The notes under the pieces are model-generated. The model was not told where the DNA came from. It did not search any database and was given only the letters and a program-made list of their open reading frames with translations. This document shows, in pieces, positions 17,148 through 25,818 of a stretch of DNA of 64,000 nt. The DNA is from Tepidanaerobacter syntrophicus. Lineage in GTDB: Bacteria; Bacillota; Thermosediminibacteria; Thermosediminibacterales; Tepidanaerobacteraceae. Both the position numbers and the translations under genes were made by a program. The stretch's first letter is position 1, and each line of letters begins with the position of its first letter. The stretch lies in the NCBI RefSeq assembly GCF_001485475.2, contig NZ_DF977002.1, positions 156,426-220,425 of the forward strand, read 5' to 3'.

Positions 17148-17969
17148 TTACTGTCTAAACCACTTGTCTTCTAATTTTGCTATAGTTCCGTCTGCTACCA
17201 TATCGTCTATTATCTTGTTTAGCTTTTCTACCATTTCAGTAGAGCCTTTTTTAAGTACAATCCCTGGATCTTCATCATTATCAAGGGTTGTCTCTACTGC
17301 TACTTTAAGTCCCAGTTCTTTTGCTTTTGCATAAGCCACAGGTAAATCTATTACAAATGCCGCCAGTCTACCGTTTTTAACGTCCAGCACTCCGGCATTA
17401 GCATCAGTGTAATATTTTACTTGAGATTCTTTTACCGCACCGCTTTTTATTTGCTTTTGTGCCCATGCAGCCATTGTTGTGCCGCTTTGAACGCCAAACT
17501 CGTATTTTAGAACATCACTAAGTTCTTTTATCTCCGCTTTACCTTCAGGATTTACAAGCACACCGTGTTTCGTCTTGTAATAAGGCTTTGTAAAATCTGC
17601 TTCTTTAAGTCTTTCTTCATTTGGACTCATACATGCAATAATCGCATCTATTTTGCCCTGTTTCAAAGAAGCAATAAGGCTTTCAAACTCTAAAGACTCA
17701 ATCTTAACTTCTACTCCTAATCTCTTGCCGACTTCGTTTATTAAGTCTATGTCAAAACCGGCAAAATTCCCGTTTTCATCAACGAACTCGAAAGGCGGAT
17801 AGTCTGGAGATGTGCCTACAACCCATACTTCCTTTTCTCCTGACTGTTGGTTTGAACTTTCGCCGCTTTGGCTTTGCTGTCCACTGTTTCCGCAGCCGGA
17901 TACCACACCCAACACCAAACTTAAGCATAAAATAAAAGTTATTATCTTAACTGTCCTTTTCATCTTCAT
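17148..17969 (-). CDS. Amino-acid ABC transporter substrate-binding lipoprotein
   Basis: An extracellular solute-binding protein (family 3), 273 residues. The lipobox LGVVSGC at about 18-24 predicts lipid anchoring, followed by a Ser/Gln-rich linker. The mature domain has GTSPDYPPFEFVDENGNFAGFDIDLINEV, the typical opening, and IDAIIACMSPNEERLKEADFTKPYY. Start ATG 17969 has AGGGGGA 6 bases upstream; the longer frame to 18008 lacks such a site. It is the first gene of the 17969-13990 operon. Confidence 0.95.
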   Translation of the reverse strand: MKMKRTVKIITFILCLSLVLGVVSGCGNSGQQSQSGESSNQQSGEKEVWVVGTSPDYPPFEFVDENGNFAGFDIDLINEVGKRLGVEVKIESLEFESLIASLKQGKIDAIIACMSPNEERLKEADFTKPYYKTKHGVLVNPEGKAEIKELSDVLKYEFGVQSGTTMAAWAQKQIKSGAVKESQVKYYTDANAGVLDVKNGRLAAFVIDLPVAYAKAKELGLKVAVETTLDNDEDPGIVLKKGSTEMVEKLNKIIDDMVADGTIAKLEDKWFRQ

Positions 17970-18061
17970 TATCCCCCTTGGTTTAAAATGCTGGATATAA
18001 TTATACACTGTTATGTATAATTATTCAATACCTGAATTCATATAAAAATTTTCTCTGTTTT

Positions 18062-18496
18062 TCAAATAGGGCCATAGAAATTCCAGGATGTAACCCTTAT
18101 TTCGGTGTTCATATAAGGTGGATCAGGGTAAATTTCAGGATCTGTTTCAATATATAAATCTACATAGACAGTAAGCACTGCCTCGGCTTTTCTGACTTTG
18201 CCGGTAGAAGTTACGGTTAGCGAGTCAGTGCCTTTTGATGCGATTTTCGTTTTATATCTGCCTTCTCCCAAAGCCTTCCAATTGTTTGCCCCTCTATAAT
18301 AAGGATCATTTTTTAAAGCGGAAAGCGCCTCTTGAACACCGGCTTCTGCAAGATAATACGCCATAGTATAATCCCTTGCATAACACCCCATCATATACTC
18401 GCTAGATGCAATGTTAAGCAAAGATATCGCAAGCGTTGTTGTAATTGCGCAAACAAATAAAACAATCACCAAGACGTATCCGCTATTATTTCTCAC
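18062..18496 (-). CDS. PilX-like prepilin-type protein
   Basis: A 144-residue protein with a short polar N-terminus (RNNSGYVLVIVLFVCAITTTLAISLLNIA) and one hydrophobic helix, then AEAGVQEALSALKNDPYY, the pattern of PilX/minor pilin-like proteins in which an AEAG motif follows the helix. No classical GFTLIE prepilin site is present. I use GTG 18496, preceded by GGAGAG; the longer frame to 18544 would start inside a repeated hairpin. No other pilus gene is visible nearby, so its role is unclear. Confidence 0.65.
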   Translation of the reverse strand: MRNNSGYVLVIVLFVCAITTTLAISLLNIASSEYMMGCYARDYTMAYYLAEAGVQEALSALKNDPYYRGANNWKALGEGRYKTKIASKGTDSLTVTSTGKVRKAEAVLTVYVDLYIETDPEIYPDPPYMNTEIRVTSWNFYGPI

Positions 18497-18516
18497 AGCA
18501 ATCTCTCCACATGTTA

Positions 18517-18546
18517 AAATGGCCGATCCTTTCGAACCAGCCATTT
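18517..18546 (-). repeat. GAAA-tetraloop hairpin, copy 1 (terminator-like)
   Basis: A 30-bp sequence identical to 23088-23117. As minus-strand RNA it folds AAAUGGCUGGUUC-GAAA-GGAUCGGCCAUUU with 13 pairs including G-U pairs. It lies after the symporter gene, and TTTT follows, so it can act as its terminator. Confidence 0.8.
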
Positions 18547-18603
18547 TGCTCTTGTTATCTAAATGGTATTGTTTTTTAAAGGTAAAGTCAAGTCTTTCAA
18601 TTG

Positions 18604-19964
18604 CTAGATTTTAATAATACCTGTGGAACTTAAAAATACCAAAAATATTATTACAGGAACAACATATTTTACCAATACACTCCATATTTTTTCTAAGCCA
18701 AAATGCACGGTGCCGTTATTTGTGGCTTCTTTAATTGCTTCATCAAGTCCCAAAACTCTTACTACAAAAAGTGTCATCATAAAAGCTCCGAAAGGCATTA
18801 AGATGTATGATGCTAAAAAGTCCATGGCACTGAGAAAATCTAGGCCGAATATCTTGAAATTCGCCAGTATTCCTTGTGACAGCGAAGATGGAATTCCCAT
18901 GATGAATATTAAGATTCCTGCGGTCAGCGCTGCTTTTTTCTATCTATCTTATAGTTGTCCACTAGGAAAGCAGTGTTTACCTCAAGCATAGAAATTGCAG
19001 ATGTAAGGGCTGCAAAAAGCATTAATACAAAGAATATGAAGCCAAACAGCGCCCCCAGCGGCATTTTCTCAAAGACATGGGGCATTGTTATAAACAATAG
19101 CGGAGGTCCTGCTGCAGGATCAAGGCCAAATGCAAAAACCGAAGGTATGATTATCATTCCCGCAAGAAACGCCGCTAAAAAGTCCATTATAGGCACAATA
19201 TTAGCTAATTTTGGTATGTTTTCATTTTCGGACAAATAGCTGGCATAAGTCATGGTGCATCCTGCACCAATATTCAAGCTGAAAAATACCTGCCCCATAG
19301 CCATAAGAAAAGTAGTTCCTGTAAGCTCGCTGAAATCCGGCATTAAGTAATACTTTATGCCCTCGAGTGCGCCGGGCAATGTGACTGCTCGAATTACTAA
19401 AACAATAAATAGCACAAATAGTGTCGGCATAAGGATGTTGCTGGCTTTTTCTATACCGCCGGACACCCCTTTTGCTACTATATAAATCGTAACGCCCATG
19501 AATATAGCATGCCACAGCAGGGGAGCATAAGGATTAGAGACAAAACTTCCGAAATATCCGACAATGTCTCCTTTAATGCCTCCTGTAATGTAGCGGAACA
19601 TATAGTGAGTAATCCATCCGCCAACTACAGCATAAAACGAAAGCACTATAAAGTTTACCGCAATAGCAACATAGCCCACAGATCTCCAGAACTTACTGCC
19701 TCCTGAAAGCTTTGAATAAGTGCCTACAGGATCTAGTTTTCCCCGCCTACCCAGCACCATTTCCGTTATTAAAACCGGTATCCCTAAAAACAGCAGCATC
19801 AAGATATAGGCAAAAAGAAATGTTCCGCCTCCGAACTTTGCTGCAAGATAGGGAAATTTCCACACATTGCCTAAACCAATTGCCGCACCTGCAGCAGCCA
19901 TTACAAAACCTATACTTGTCGCCCACTGGCCGCGTTCGGATTTTTTGGGTTTTTCGCTTTCCAT
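18604..19964 (-). pseudogene. NSS-family sodium:amino-acid symporter (TnaT-like), frame-broken at an A AAA AAG site
   Basis: The first frame (start ATG 19964, ribosome site GGGGAGG) carries the LeuT-type N-terminus GQWATSIGFVMAAAGAAIGLGNVWKFPYL and continues to DNYKIDRKKQR-stop at 18924. The second frame picks up at MGIPSSLSQGILANF and runs to 18604. Together they make about 454 residues, normal for a bacterial NSS carrier with 11-12 membrane segments. A -1 shift at the AGA AAA AAG CAG codons gives DRKKAALTAGILIFIMG, the expected junction. Next to tnaA, tryptophan is the likely substrate, as for TnaT of Symbiobacterium. The break may be a lost A in the A6 run, a sequencing error or programmed frameshifting. 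Confidence 0.8.
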
Positions 19965-19999
19965 TATTTCCTCTCCCCTCTTTTTATACTGCAAAGTTA

Positions 20000-20030
20000 G
20001 GCCGCTACAGGCATTACGCCTATAGTGGCC
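20000..20030 (-). other. Hairpin between tnaA and the symporter gene
   Basis: GGCC-CTA-AGGC pairs with GCCT-TAG-GGCC across a five-base loop with two single mismatches. No T run follows on the minus strand, so it is more likely an mRNA-processing or stability element than a terminator. Confidence 0.5.
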
Positions 20031-20054
20031 ATATTATGATAGATTTGCGTGTCC

Positions 20055-21437
20055 TTACTCGATAGGTTTTAATCTTGCGGTAAAATGTCTTAGGACTTTT
20101 GGCTCATAAGTAAATTCCAGACCCTTTAAGTCTTTTGCTTTATCTTTAATCGAAATTAACGCATCAGCTACAAAGTCCATATGATCATTAGTATAAACTC
20201 TGCGAGGAATTGTAAGCCTTAAAAGCTCCAGTGGAGATTCTAACTGTTCTCCGGTTTCCGGATCTCTTCCCAGCAAGAAGGAACCCACTTCCACTGCCCG
20301 CACGCCTGATTCAATATAAAGGGCATTTGCAAGGACCTGGGCCGGGAATTGATAATAGGGTATATGCGGCAAAACCTTTTTTGCATCAACAAAAACCGCG
20401 TGTCCTCCTGTAGGTGTTTGAATAGGAATTCCGCCTTCTGTCAACCGGTGTCCCAGATACTCAACCTGTGATATCCTATATTCGAGGTAGTTTTCATCGA
20501 TACCCTCTATAAGACCTCTGGCCAGGCATTCCATATCTCTTCCTGCAAGTCCTCCATATGTTATGAATCCTTCATTGGGTACAACCATACTGGCCACTTC
20601 ATTAAACAGTTCTTCGTCTTCCTTGATTCCGATAAGACCCCCGATATTTACTATTGCATCCTTTTTTGCGCTCATCGTAAAGCCTTCGCCATATGAAAAC
20701 ATCTCTCGGACTATTTCTGCAATGCTCTTGTTTTCATAACCCTTTTCACGCTTCTTTATAAAGTAGGCATTTTCTGCAAACCTTGCAGCATCAAAGAACA
20801 GCCTTATCTTATATTTCTTGGCAATTTCGCTTACTGCCTTAATATTTTCCATTGATACAGGCTGACCTCCGGAGCTGTTGCAGGTAATGGTAATCAGTAT
20901 AAAAGCTATATTTTCAACTCCGTGTTCCTTTATAAAGCCTTCTAATTTATCAAGATCAAAATTACCCTTCCATTCATAAGGAGTCGCTGTATCAAAAGCT
21001 TTTTCGGTAACTAAATCCACTGCCCTTGCACCGTTTAGTTCTATATGAGCTTTTGTTGTGTCAAAATGCATGTTCCCCAGCACATACTGTCCTTTTTTCT
21101 TAATTAGACAAGGGAAAAGCGATTTTTCTGCTCCTCTGCCTTGATGAACAGGCACTACATAATTGTAGTTAAATAAATCTTGAACGGTTTTCTTCAAATT
21201 TCTAAAGTTTCTGCTTCCGGCATAAGATTCGTCCCCCAGCATCAAGCCAGACCACTGGTTGTCGCTCATTGCCCCGGTTCCGCTGTCGGTTAAAAGATCA
21301 ATGTAAACATCATCGGAATTTAGTAAAAATGGATTATAACCGGCTTCTTCCAGTGCTTTTATTCTTTCTTCCCTGCTTATTATTCTTAACGGTTCAACCA
21401 TTTTAATTTTAAAAGGCTCAGGTACTCTTTTGTACAT
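20055..21437 (-). CDS. tnaA: Tryptophanase
   Basis: A PLP enzyme that splits tryptophan to indole, pyruvate and ammonia. At 460 residues it matches the tryptophanase/tyrosine phenol-lyase family. Three positions that separate them all fit tryptophanase: FDTT (Asp; Thr in TPL), RAVEVG (Val; Arg381 of TPL is absent) and LRHFTARL (His; Phe in TPL). The PLP lysine is in MSAKKD. Start ATG 21437 follows AGGAGG. The symporter gene lies 90 bases downstream and a sigma-54 activator gene upstream; a -24/-12 promoter is at 21486-21501. No TnaC-like leader peptide with a tryptophan codon was noticed. Confidence 0.95.
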   Translation of the reverse strand: MYKRVPEPFKIKMVEPLRIISREERIKALEEAGYNPFLLNSDDVYIDLLTDSGTGAMSDNQWSGLMLGDESYAGSRNFRNLKKTVQDLFNYNYVVPVHQGRGAEKSLFPCLIKKKGQYVLGNMHFDTTKAHIELNGARAVDLVTEKAFDTATPYEWKGNFDLDKLEGFIKEHGVENIAFILITITCNSSGGQPVSMENIKAVSEIAKKYKIRLFFDAARFAENAYFIKKREKGYENKSIAEIVREMFSYGEGFTMSAKKDAIVNIGGLIGIKEDEELFNEVASMVVPNEGFITYGGLAGRDMECLARGLIEGIDENYLEYRISQVEYLGHRLTEGGIPIQTPTGGHAVFVDAKKVLPHIPYYQFPAQVLANALYIESGVRAVEVGSFLLGRDPETGEQLESPLELLRLTIPRRVYTNDHMDFVADALISIKDKAKDLKGLEFTYEPKVLRHFTARLKPIE

Positions 21438-21485
21438 CTCGGCTTCCTCCTGTTTATGAAAAAATTTTATTTGAAAATATATAAT

Positions 21486-21501
21486 TGCAAGTTTCGTGCC
21501 A
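21486..21501 (-). promoter_or_regulatory. Sigma-54 promoter of tnaA
   Basis: Minus strand TGGCACG-AAAC-TTGCA, an exact match to the sigma-54 consensus with the correct GG-to-GC spacing. It places the transcript start about 40 bases before the tnaA ATG. Confidence 0.88.
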
Positions 21502-21507
21502 ATATAA

Positions 21508-21563
21508 TAAATACGCTTCTTCGCCGAATCTTAAGGTATGCGCAGGGCGTAAAAGCGTATTTA
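21508..21563 (-). promoter_or_regulatory. Long inverted repeat upstream of the tnaA promoter
   Basis: TAAATACGCTT (21508-21518) and AAGCGTATTTA (21553-21563) are perfect 11-bp arms, with inner CGCC/GGCG pairing. Its position just above the -24/-12 element suits an activator-binding site or a hairpin; no T run supports a terminator. Confidence 0.45.
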
Positions 21564-21677
21564 ATAAGTGAATATTTGTCAAATAATAATACACTTTGAG
21601 TTATTTGTATCATTTCTAGACAGTTAATAGAATTTGCCGGTTTTGCGAACTTAGTTTTAATATGGATTGTCTTAAAA

Positions 21678-23042
21678 TTATACAATATCCTTATCCAATC
21701 CCATTTCTTCCATCTTCCTATAAAGCGTAGCTCTTGATATACCTAGTACTTTTGCAGCTTTTGTTTTATTGGGAAAAGCTTTTAATGTTCTTTCGATTAT
21801 GGCCTTTTCTGCCTCTTGAAGTGTAGGCCAATTTTCGTCAAAGTTCCATTTTAAGATATTATGTTCCGGCTTTAAGGACAGGAATTCCGGCAGATCATCA
21901 ACTCCTATAATTCCGTCTTCATCCATAACAAAGCCCTTTTCAAGGATATTTTCTAGTTCTCTTATGTTTCCCGGAAAATGATAGTTTATGAGGCAGCGCA
22001 AAGCCGCAGGTGAAATATCTTGTATTTTCTTGTTCAGCCGCTGTCCAATTTTGTCCATAAGCAATTTTGCATATACAGGAATGTCCTCGCTTCTTTCTCG
22101 AAGAGGAGGAAGTTCGATATGTATAACATTTAGTCTGTAATAAAGATCTTCTCTGAATTCACCACTTTCTACCATAGCTTCTAGAGATCTGTTTGTGGCC
22201 GATATAACTCTAATGTCCAGTTTAATTTTGCGTCCCCCGCCAAGTTTTCTAATTTCGCTGTCCTGCAGCATTCTAAGTAGTTTGGCCTGGATAGAAAAGG
22301 GCATATCTCCGATTTCATCTAAAAAAATAGTACCGCCATTTGCTTTTTCCAGCAGCCCTGTCTTTCCTTTGGGATCAGCGCCGGTAAATGCTCCGGGTTC
22401 ATATCCGAAAAGCTCGCTTTCCAGAAGTGTTTCCGGAATCGCGCTGCAGTTTACCTCTATAAAGGGGCCATTCTTTCGCGGGCTGTTGTTATGGATAAAC
22501 TTTGCCACAACTTCTTTGCCGGTGCCGCTTTCTCCGGTAATTAAAACACTTGAAATAACTCCCGCAGCTTTTTTTGCCACTTCCAAAACCTTTTGCATCT
22601 TTGGATTTCGACCTACTATAAAATCTTTATCTCCGATAAAACCCGAAAGCTGCTTAGAAAGGCTATTGATCTGCTGTCTTGCCGACTCTAGCTTTTGATT
22701 TAGATCCTGAATTTCTGTAAGATCGAGAAAAACCGAGATGCTGCCTATTAACACACCGCTTTCATATATCGGAACTATGTTAGAATAAACATATTTGTTA
22801 TTAACCCGTGTTTTAACACCCAGCCTTTCTTTGCCTGACTTTAGCACATCGATAAGCGAAGAAGTCGGAACCACATCGATGACTTTCTGTCCAAGTATTT
22901 TTTTGTTATCAAGCCCTGTAATTCTTTCATTAGCTTCATTTACATAGATAACTCTGCCTTCTCTATCAGCTATTACTATTCCTTCATGAACATGCTTTAA
23001 AATAAAATCGATGGACCTTACTATCTTCTCAAGTTTATCCAT
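21678..23042 (-). CDS. PAS-domain sigma-54-dependent transcriptional activator
   Basis: A 454-residue enhancer-binding protein. A PAS domain fills about residues 10-120. The AAA+ domain (about 140-370) has GESGTGKE (Walker A), ELFGYEPGAFTGA (sigma-54 contact loop) and [11 protein letters not shown] (Walker B), then a Fis-type HTH at the C-terminus (NKTKAAKVLGISRATLYRKM). The likely target is tnaA, whose sigma-54 promoter lies about 180 bases downstream of its stop. The PAS ligand is unknown; an aromatic amino acid is possible. The ribosome site is AGGGGG. Confidence 0.94.
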   Translation of the reverse strand: MDKLEKIVRSIDFILKHVHEGIVIADREGRVIYVNEANERITGLDNKKILGQKVIDVVPTSSLIDVLKSGKERLGVKTRVNNKYVYSNIVPIYESGVLIGSISVFLDLTEIQDLNQKLESARQQINSLSKQLSGFIGDKDFIVGRNPKMQKVLEVAKKAAGVISSVLITGESGTGKEVVAKFIHNNSPRKNGPFIEVNCSAIPETLLESELFGYEPGAFTGADPKGKTGLLEKANGGTIFLDEIGDMPFSIQAKLLRMLQDSEIRKLGGGRKIKLDIRVISATNRSLEAMVESGEFREDLYYRLNVIHIELPPLRERSEDIPVYAKLLMDKIGQRLNKKIQDISPAALRCLINYHFPGNIRELENILEKGFVMDEDGIIGVDDLPEFLSLKPEHNILKWNFDENWPTLQEAEKAIIERTLKAFPNKTKAAKVLGISRATLYRKMEEMGLDKDIV

Positions 23043-23087
23043 AAACTATACGTCCCCCTGTTTTTAATATAGAGGCTGCATTTTAAA

Positions 23088-23117
23088 AAATGGCCGATCC
23101 TTTCGAACCAGCCATTT
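23088..23117 (-). repeat. GAAA-tetraloop hairpin, copy 2 (terminator)
   Basis: Identical to 18517-18546. It directly follows the stop of the 23124 gene and is followed by TTTTTT on the minus strand, so it is a good intrinsic terminator. The two copies bracket the activator-tnaA-symporter locus. Confidence 0.85.
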
Positions 23118-23123
23118 CGTTTT

Positions 23124-24209
23124 TTATTTCCAATTTATTTTCATGCGTCCGGACGAAGTACAGCTGAAGGTAGCTTGGGTTTTGCCGCTGCTGTTTTCTA
23201 CATGTCCTGATATGATATAATCCTTGTATTCGCTATGGGCATATTCCATTATGTCATACAGCCAGTCATCAGAGGCTGCGGTGTCTTTGACATCGTCCCA
23301 TTCATCGCCGTATTTCGAGGTATTTACGATAACAGTTATATAGATTTCGTCGTCATCGTAATCTTCTACTTCTATAGTAGCTTTCAGACTTCCAAAGTTT
23401 TTACTGTATTTTGTAAGATTTGAGCCATAAAAATAGTTCAAGTCATCTTCCAGGTCGGCAAAAGATACGGTGCTATCATAGAATTTTACTTTCAATTTGC
23501 TGCCGGATTCTTCAAATGAAACAAGGGTTTCCTTCTTGTCGGTATCCTTAATTGTTCCTTCAAAATCGGCTTTCGGAAACTCATCTTTTACGTAATCATA
23601 TATATCATTTAGCCAATTTTCGATCTTTCTTTCCGTAAGCTTATTCCACTCTGATTTGTAGTCACTTTTGTCAAACTCAATGGTCAGTGTCAAATCCCCG
23701 CTTGACGATTCCTTAACCTTATAATTAAACTTGATATCGTTCCACTTAGAGTATTCATCGTATAGATAATCCTCTAAATACTCATCGGCATTTTCCTTTT
23801 CCTCTTTTTCCTTCTTTAAATCATCAATGGTTTTATTGAGCTCGATAATCTTGCTTTGCAAAAGTGAATTTTGATAGGTCAGATTTTGGATTTGAGCATC
23901 TTTGTTTGCAATCTCCTGGGATGTTTGTGATGTAGATTTGTCGGTTATTATCACCGTGCTCTGATTATTGTCCCATTCAACAACCTTGTCTAAGGCTTCA
24001 CTTATAAGTCTTATGGGCACATATGTAGAATCATTGTAAATAAAGGGCTCTGTATTTCCGACATCAACTAATTTGCCGTTAACTTTGATTTTAATGTTTC
24101 TGTAAAATGCCTTGATGTCTTTTGCCCCTGTGGCACCCATTGCTACAGACGATAGTAGCAGCACTGCTGACACCAGCACCGCCGTAAAGATCGCAACCCT
24201 CTTATTCAT
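23124..24209 (-). CDS. Secreted protein with copper-amine-oxidase-N-type (stalk) domain
   Basis: A 361-residue exported protein. The signal peptide covers about residues 1-25 (RVAIFTAVLVSAVLLLSSVAMGA). The domain at about 35-90 (IKVNGKLVDVG...YVPIRLISEALDKVVEWDN) is the copper amine oxidase N-terminal type common in Clostridia, probably for surface attachment. A coiled coil follows (about 100-145, NKDAQIQNLTYQNSLLQSKI). The remaining 200 residues, acidic and aromatic with repeated YDDDE and YDYVKDE patterns, match no family I know. Function unknown. Confidence 0.75.
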   Translation of the reverse strand: MNKRVAIFTAVLVSAVLLLSSVAMGATGAKDIKAFYRNIKIKVNGKLVDVGNTEPFIYNDSTYVPIRLISEALDKVVEWDNNQSTVIITDKSTSQTSQEIANKDAQIQNLTYQNSLLQSKIIELNKTIDDLKKEKEEKENADEYLEDYLYDEYSKWNDIKFNYKVKESSSGDLTLTIEFDKSDYKSEWNKLTERKIENWLNDIYDYVKDEFPKADFEGTIKDTDKKETLVSFEESGSKLKVKFYDSTVSFADLEDDLNYFYGSNLTKYSKNFGSLKATIEVEDYDDDEIYITVIVNTSKYGDEWDDVKDTAASDDWLYDIMEYAHSEYKDYIISGHVENSSGKTQATFSCTSSGRMKINWK

Positions 24210-24328
24210 TATTAAAAACCCCCAAAGAATTTATATTTTATTGTAATTTTGTTACTCTTATACTATCATACCTGCTTGCATCAAGGAATGCAAGATTGTG
24301 GCAAATTTTAACTGACGACTTGTTAAAT

Positions 24329-24376
24329 AAAAACGGCCTTCTTGACATTTAGATACTGTCAAAAAGGACCGTTTTT
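24329..24376. terminator. Terminator after the YfcC-type carrier gene
   Basis: AAAACGG and TTGACA segments pair with TGTCAA and CCGTTTT in a long hairpin with T-rich flanks on both strands. It lies 24 bases beyond the stop of the minus-strand operon. Confidence 0.7.
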
Positions 24377-24399
24377 GTATTAGTATGTAATATCTAAAC

Positions 24400-25800
24400 T
24401 TAGTATCCTATTTTTAGCGCAATTACAATAAAAACGAAGGCAATTACATAGAAAATACCCATTAGTGGTATGAAGAATTTATACCACTTGTCCAAAGGCA
24501 CTTTGCCATAGCTTAAAAAAATAAGCAATGTTCCATAGCTAAACCAGAACATATTTGTGATTCCATCTCCAAATTGATAAGCTAAAACCGTCGTCTGGTG
24601 TGTTAAGCCAAGACTTAGGCCTATAGGCACGAGTATTGGAATAAGGAGAGCACCCTTGCCGCTTCCTGATGGGATAAGACCATTTATAAAGGTTACAATA
24701 ATAACAATGCCAATAGCTGCCACAAAAGGTGAAGTCCCTTCCAGCAGTTTTATTGCACTGTAAATAATGGTGGCATTTACATTAGCGGCATTTAGAACCC
24801 AGTAAACTCCCCGAGCAACACCCACTACCATAGCGCCTCCAATTGAACCCTTAGCGCCCGCAATCAAGCAGTCGGCAATATCTCCTGCACTCATTTTTCC
24901 AATAATGCCTGAAAGAATACCTGAAAGTAGAAATACAGCAGACACATCATCAATAGCCCATTTTACACCATTAATGCCGTATTTCATGCCGATTACCGTA
25001 AGCACTACGGCACCTACTATGGTAAGCAAAACCATAACTTGCGGCGTTGTAAGTTTTGCCTCGTCAGCTTTAGTTGTATCCAGACGAATATCTGAAACAT
25101 CAATATCGGCTACCAGACTTTTTGAGGGATCTTTTAATACTTTATTTGCATAAACAAGAATGTATATTGTGCTGACAGCAGTTATAACAATCCACAATAT
25201 TACCCTCAGTCCCAGACCCACAAACAAGTCGCTGCCCTCGGGCAAAACGCCCATTTTCTGAAGTATCCCGTTTGCAACGCCCACAGTATAAAGATTTGTA
25301 GGTCCTGCAATAAAGCCGCCCATTGCACCGATAATGCAGACTGCGACAGCGGTCATAGCATCATAGCCCAGCGCTAGTACCGTTGCAACTACAAGGGGAA
25401 CAAAAGGTATAAGGGTTTCAATCCAGCCCAAGAAGCCGCCAATGGCAGAAAAAAGCACTATCAGTGCTACCAAAAGCATAGTTTGCGAAGATTTCCCGAA
25501 TTTTTGCACCACCGTCAAGATTCCTGCATCAATAGCACCGGTTTTCTTGTAAACTTCAAGGGCGCCTCCCACTGTCAAAATAAGTATGACTATATTAGCT
25601 GAATCCTTTATGCCATAAGGAACTGCTCTGAAAATATTAAATAAGTTATTAAAATTCAACTGATTTTTAGGAAGCGGGGTATAGACCCCATCCGTCAAAG
25701 TGCCGGGAGTAATTACAAATGTTAATAATCCGCAGATAAATATTACAGCAAAAATTAGAACAAATGGGTTAATGCCAACTTGTTTTTTCTCTTTTTTCAT
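24400..25800 (-). CDS. YfcC-family anaerobic C4-dicarboxylate/amino-acid carrier
   Basis: A 466-residue integral membrane protein of the DcuC/YfcC group with about 12 hydrophobic segments. Family-like stretches are the opening NPFVLIFAVIFICGLLTFVITPG, GGFLGWIETLIPFVPLVVA and the C-terminal FINGLIPSGSGKGALLIPILVPI. YfcC proteins are often linked to arginine or peptide use, so the substrate here, in an operon with an M20 hydrolase and a sulfur-amino-acid lyase, is probably an amino acid or acylated amino acid. The ribosome site is GGGAGG. It is last in the operon from 29797. Confidence 0.85.
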   Translation of the reverse strand: MKKEKKQVGINPFVLIFAVIFICGLLTFVITPGTLTDGVYTPLPKNQLNFNNLFNIFRAVPYGIKDSANIVILILTVGGALEVYKKTGAIDAGILTVVQKFGKSSQTMLLVALIVLFSAIGGFLGWIETLIPFVPLVVATVLALGYDAMTAVAVCIIGAMGGFIAGPTNLYTVGVANGILQKMGVLPEGSDLFVGLGLRVILWIVITAVSTIYILVYANKVLKDPSKSLVADIDVSDIRLDTTKADEAKLTTPQVMVLLTIVGAVVLTVIGMKYGINGVKWAIDDVSAVFLLSGILSGIIGKMSAGDIADCLIAGAKGSIGGAMVVGVARGVYWVLNAANVNATIIYSAIKLLEGTSPFVAAIGIVIIVTFINGLIPSGSGKGALLIPILVPIGLSLGLTHQTTVLAYQFGDGITNMFWFSYGTLLIFLSYGKVPLDKWYKFFIPLMGIFYVIAFVFIVIALKIGY

Positions 25801-25818
25801 TGTTTAGTCTTCCTCCCT

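Noticed and set aside
20055-21437. Tyrosine phenol-lyase instead of tryptophanase
   Set aside because: All three discriminating positions (Asp in FDTT, Val in AVEVG, His in RHFTARL) are tryptophanase-like.
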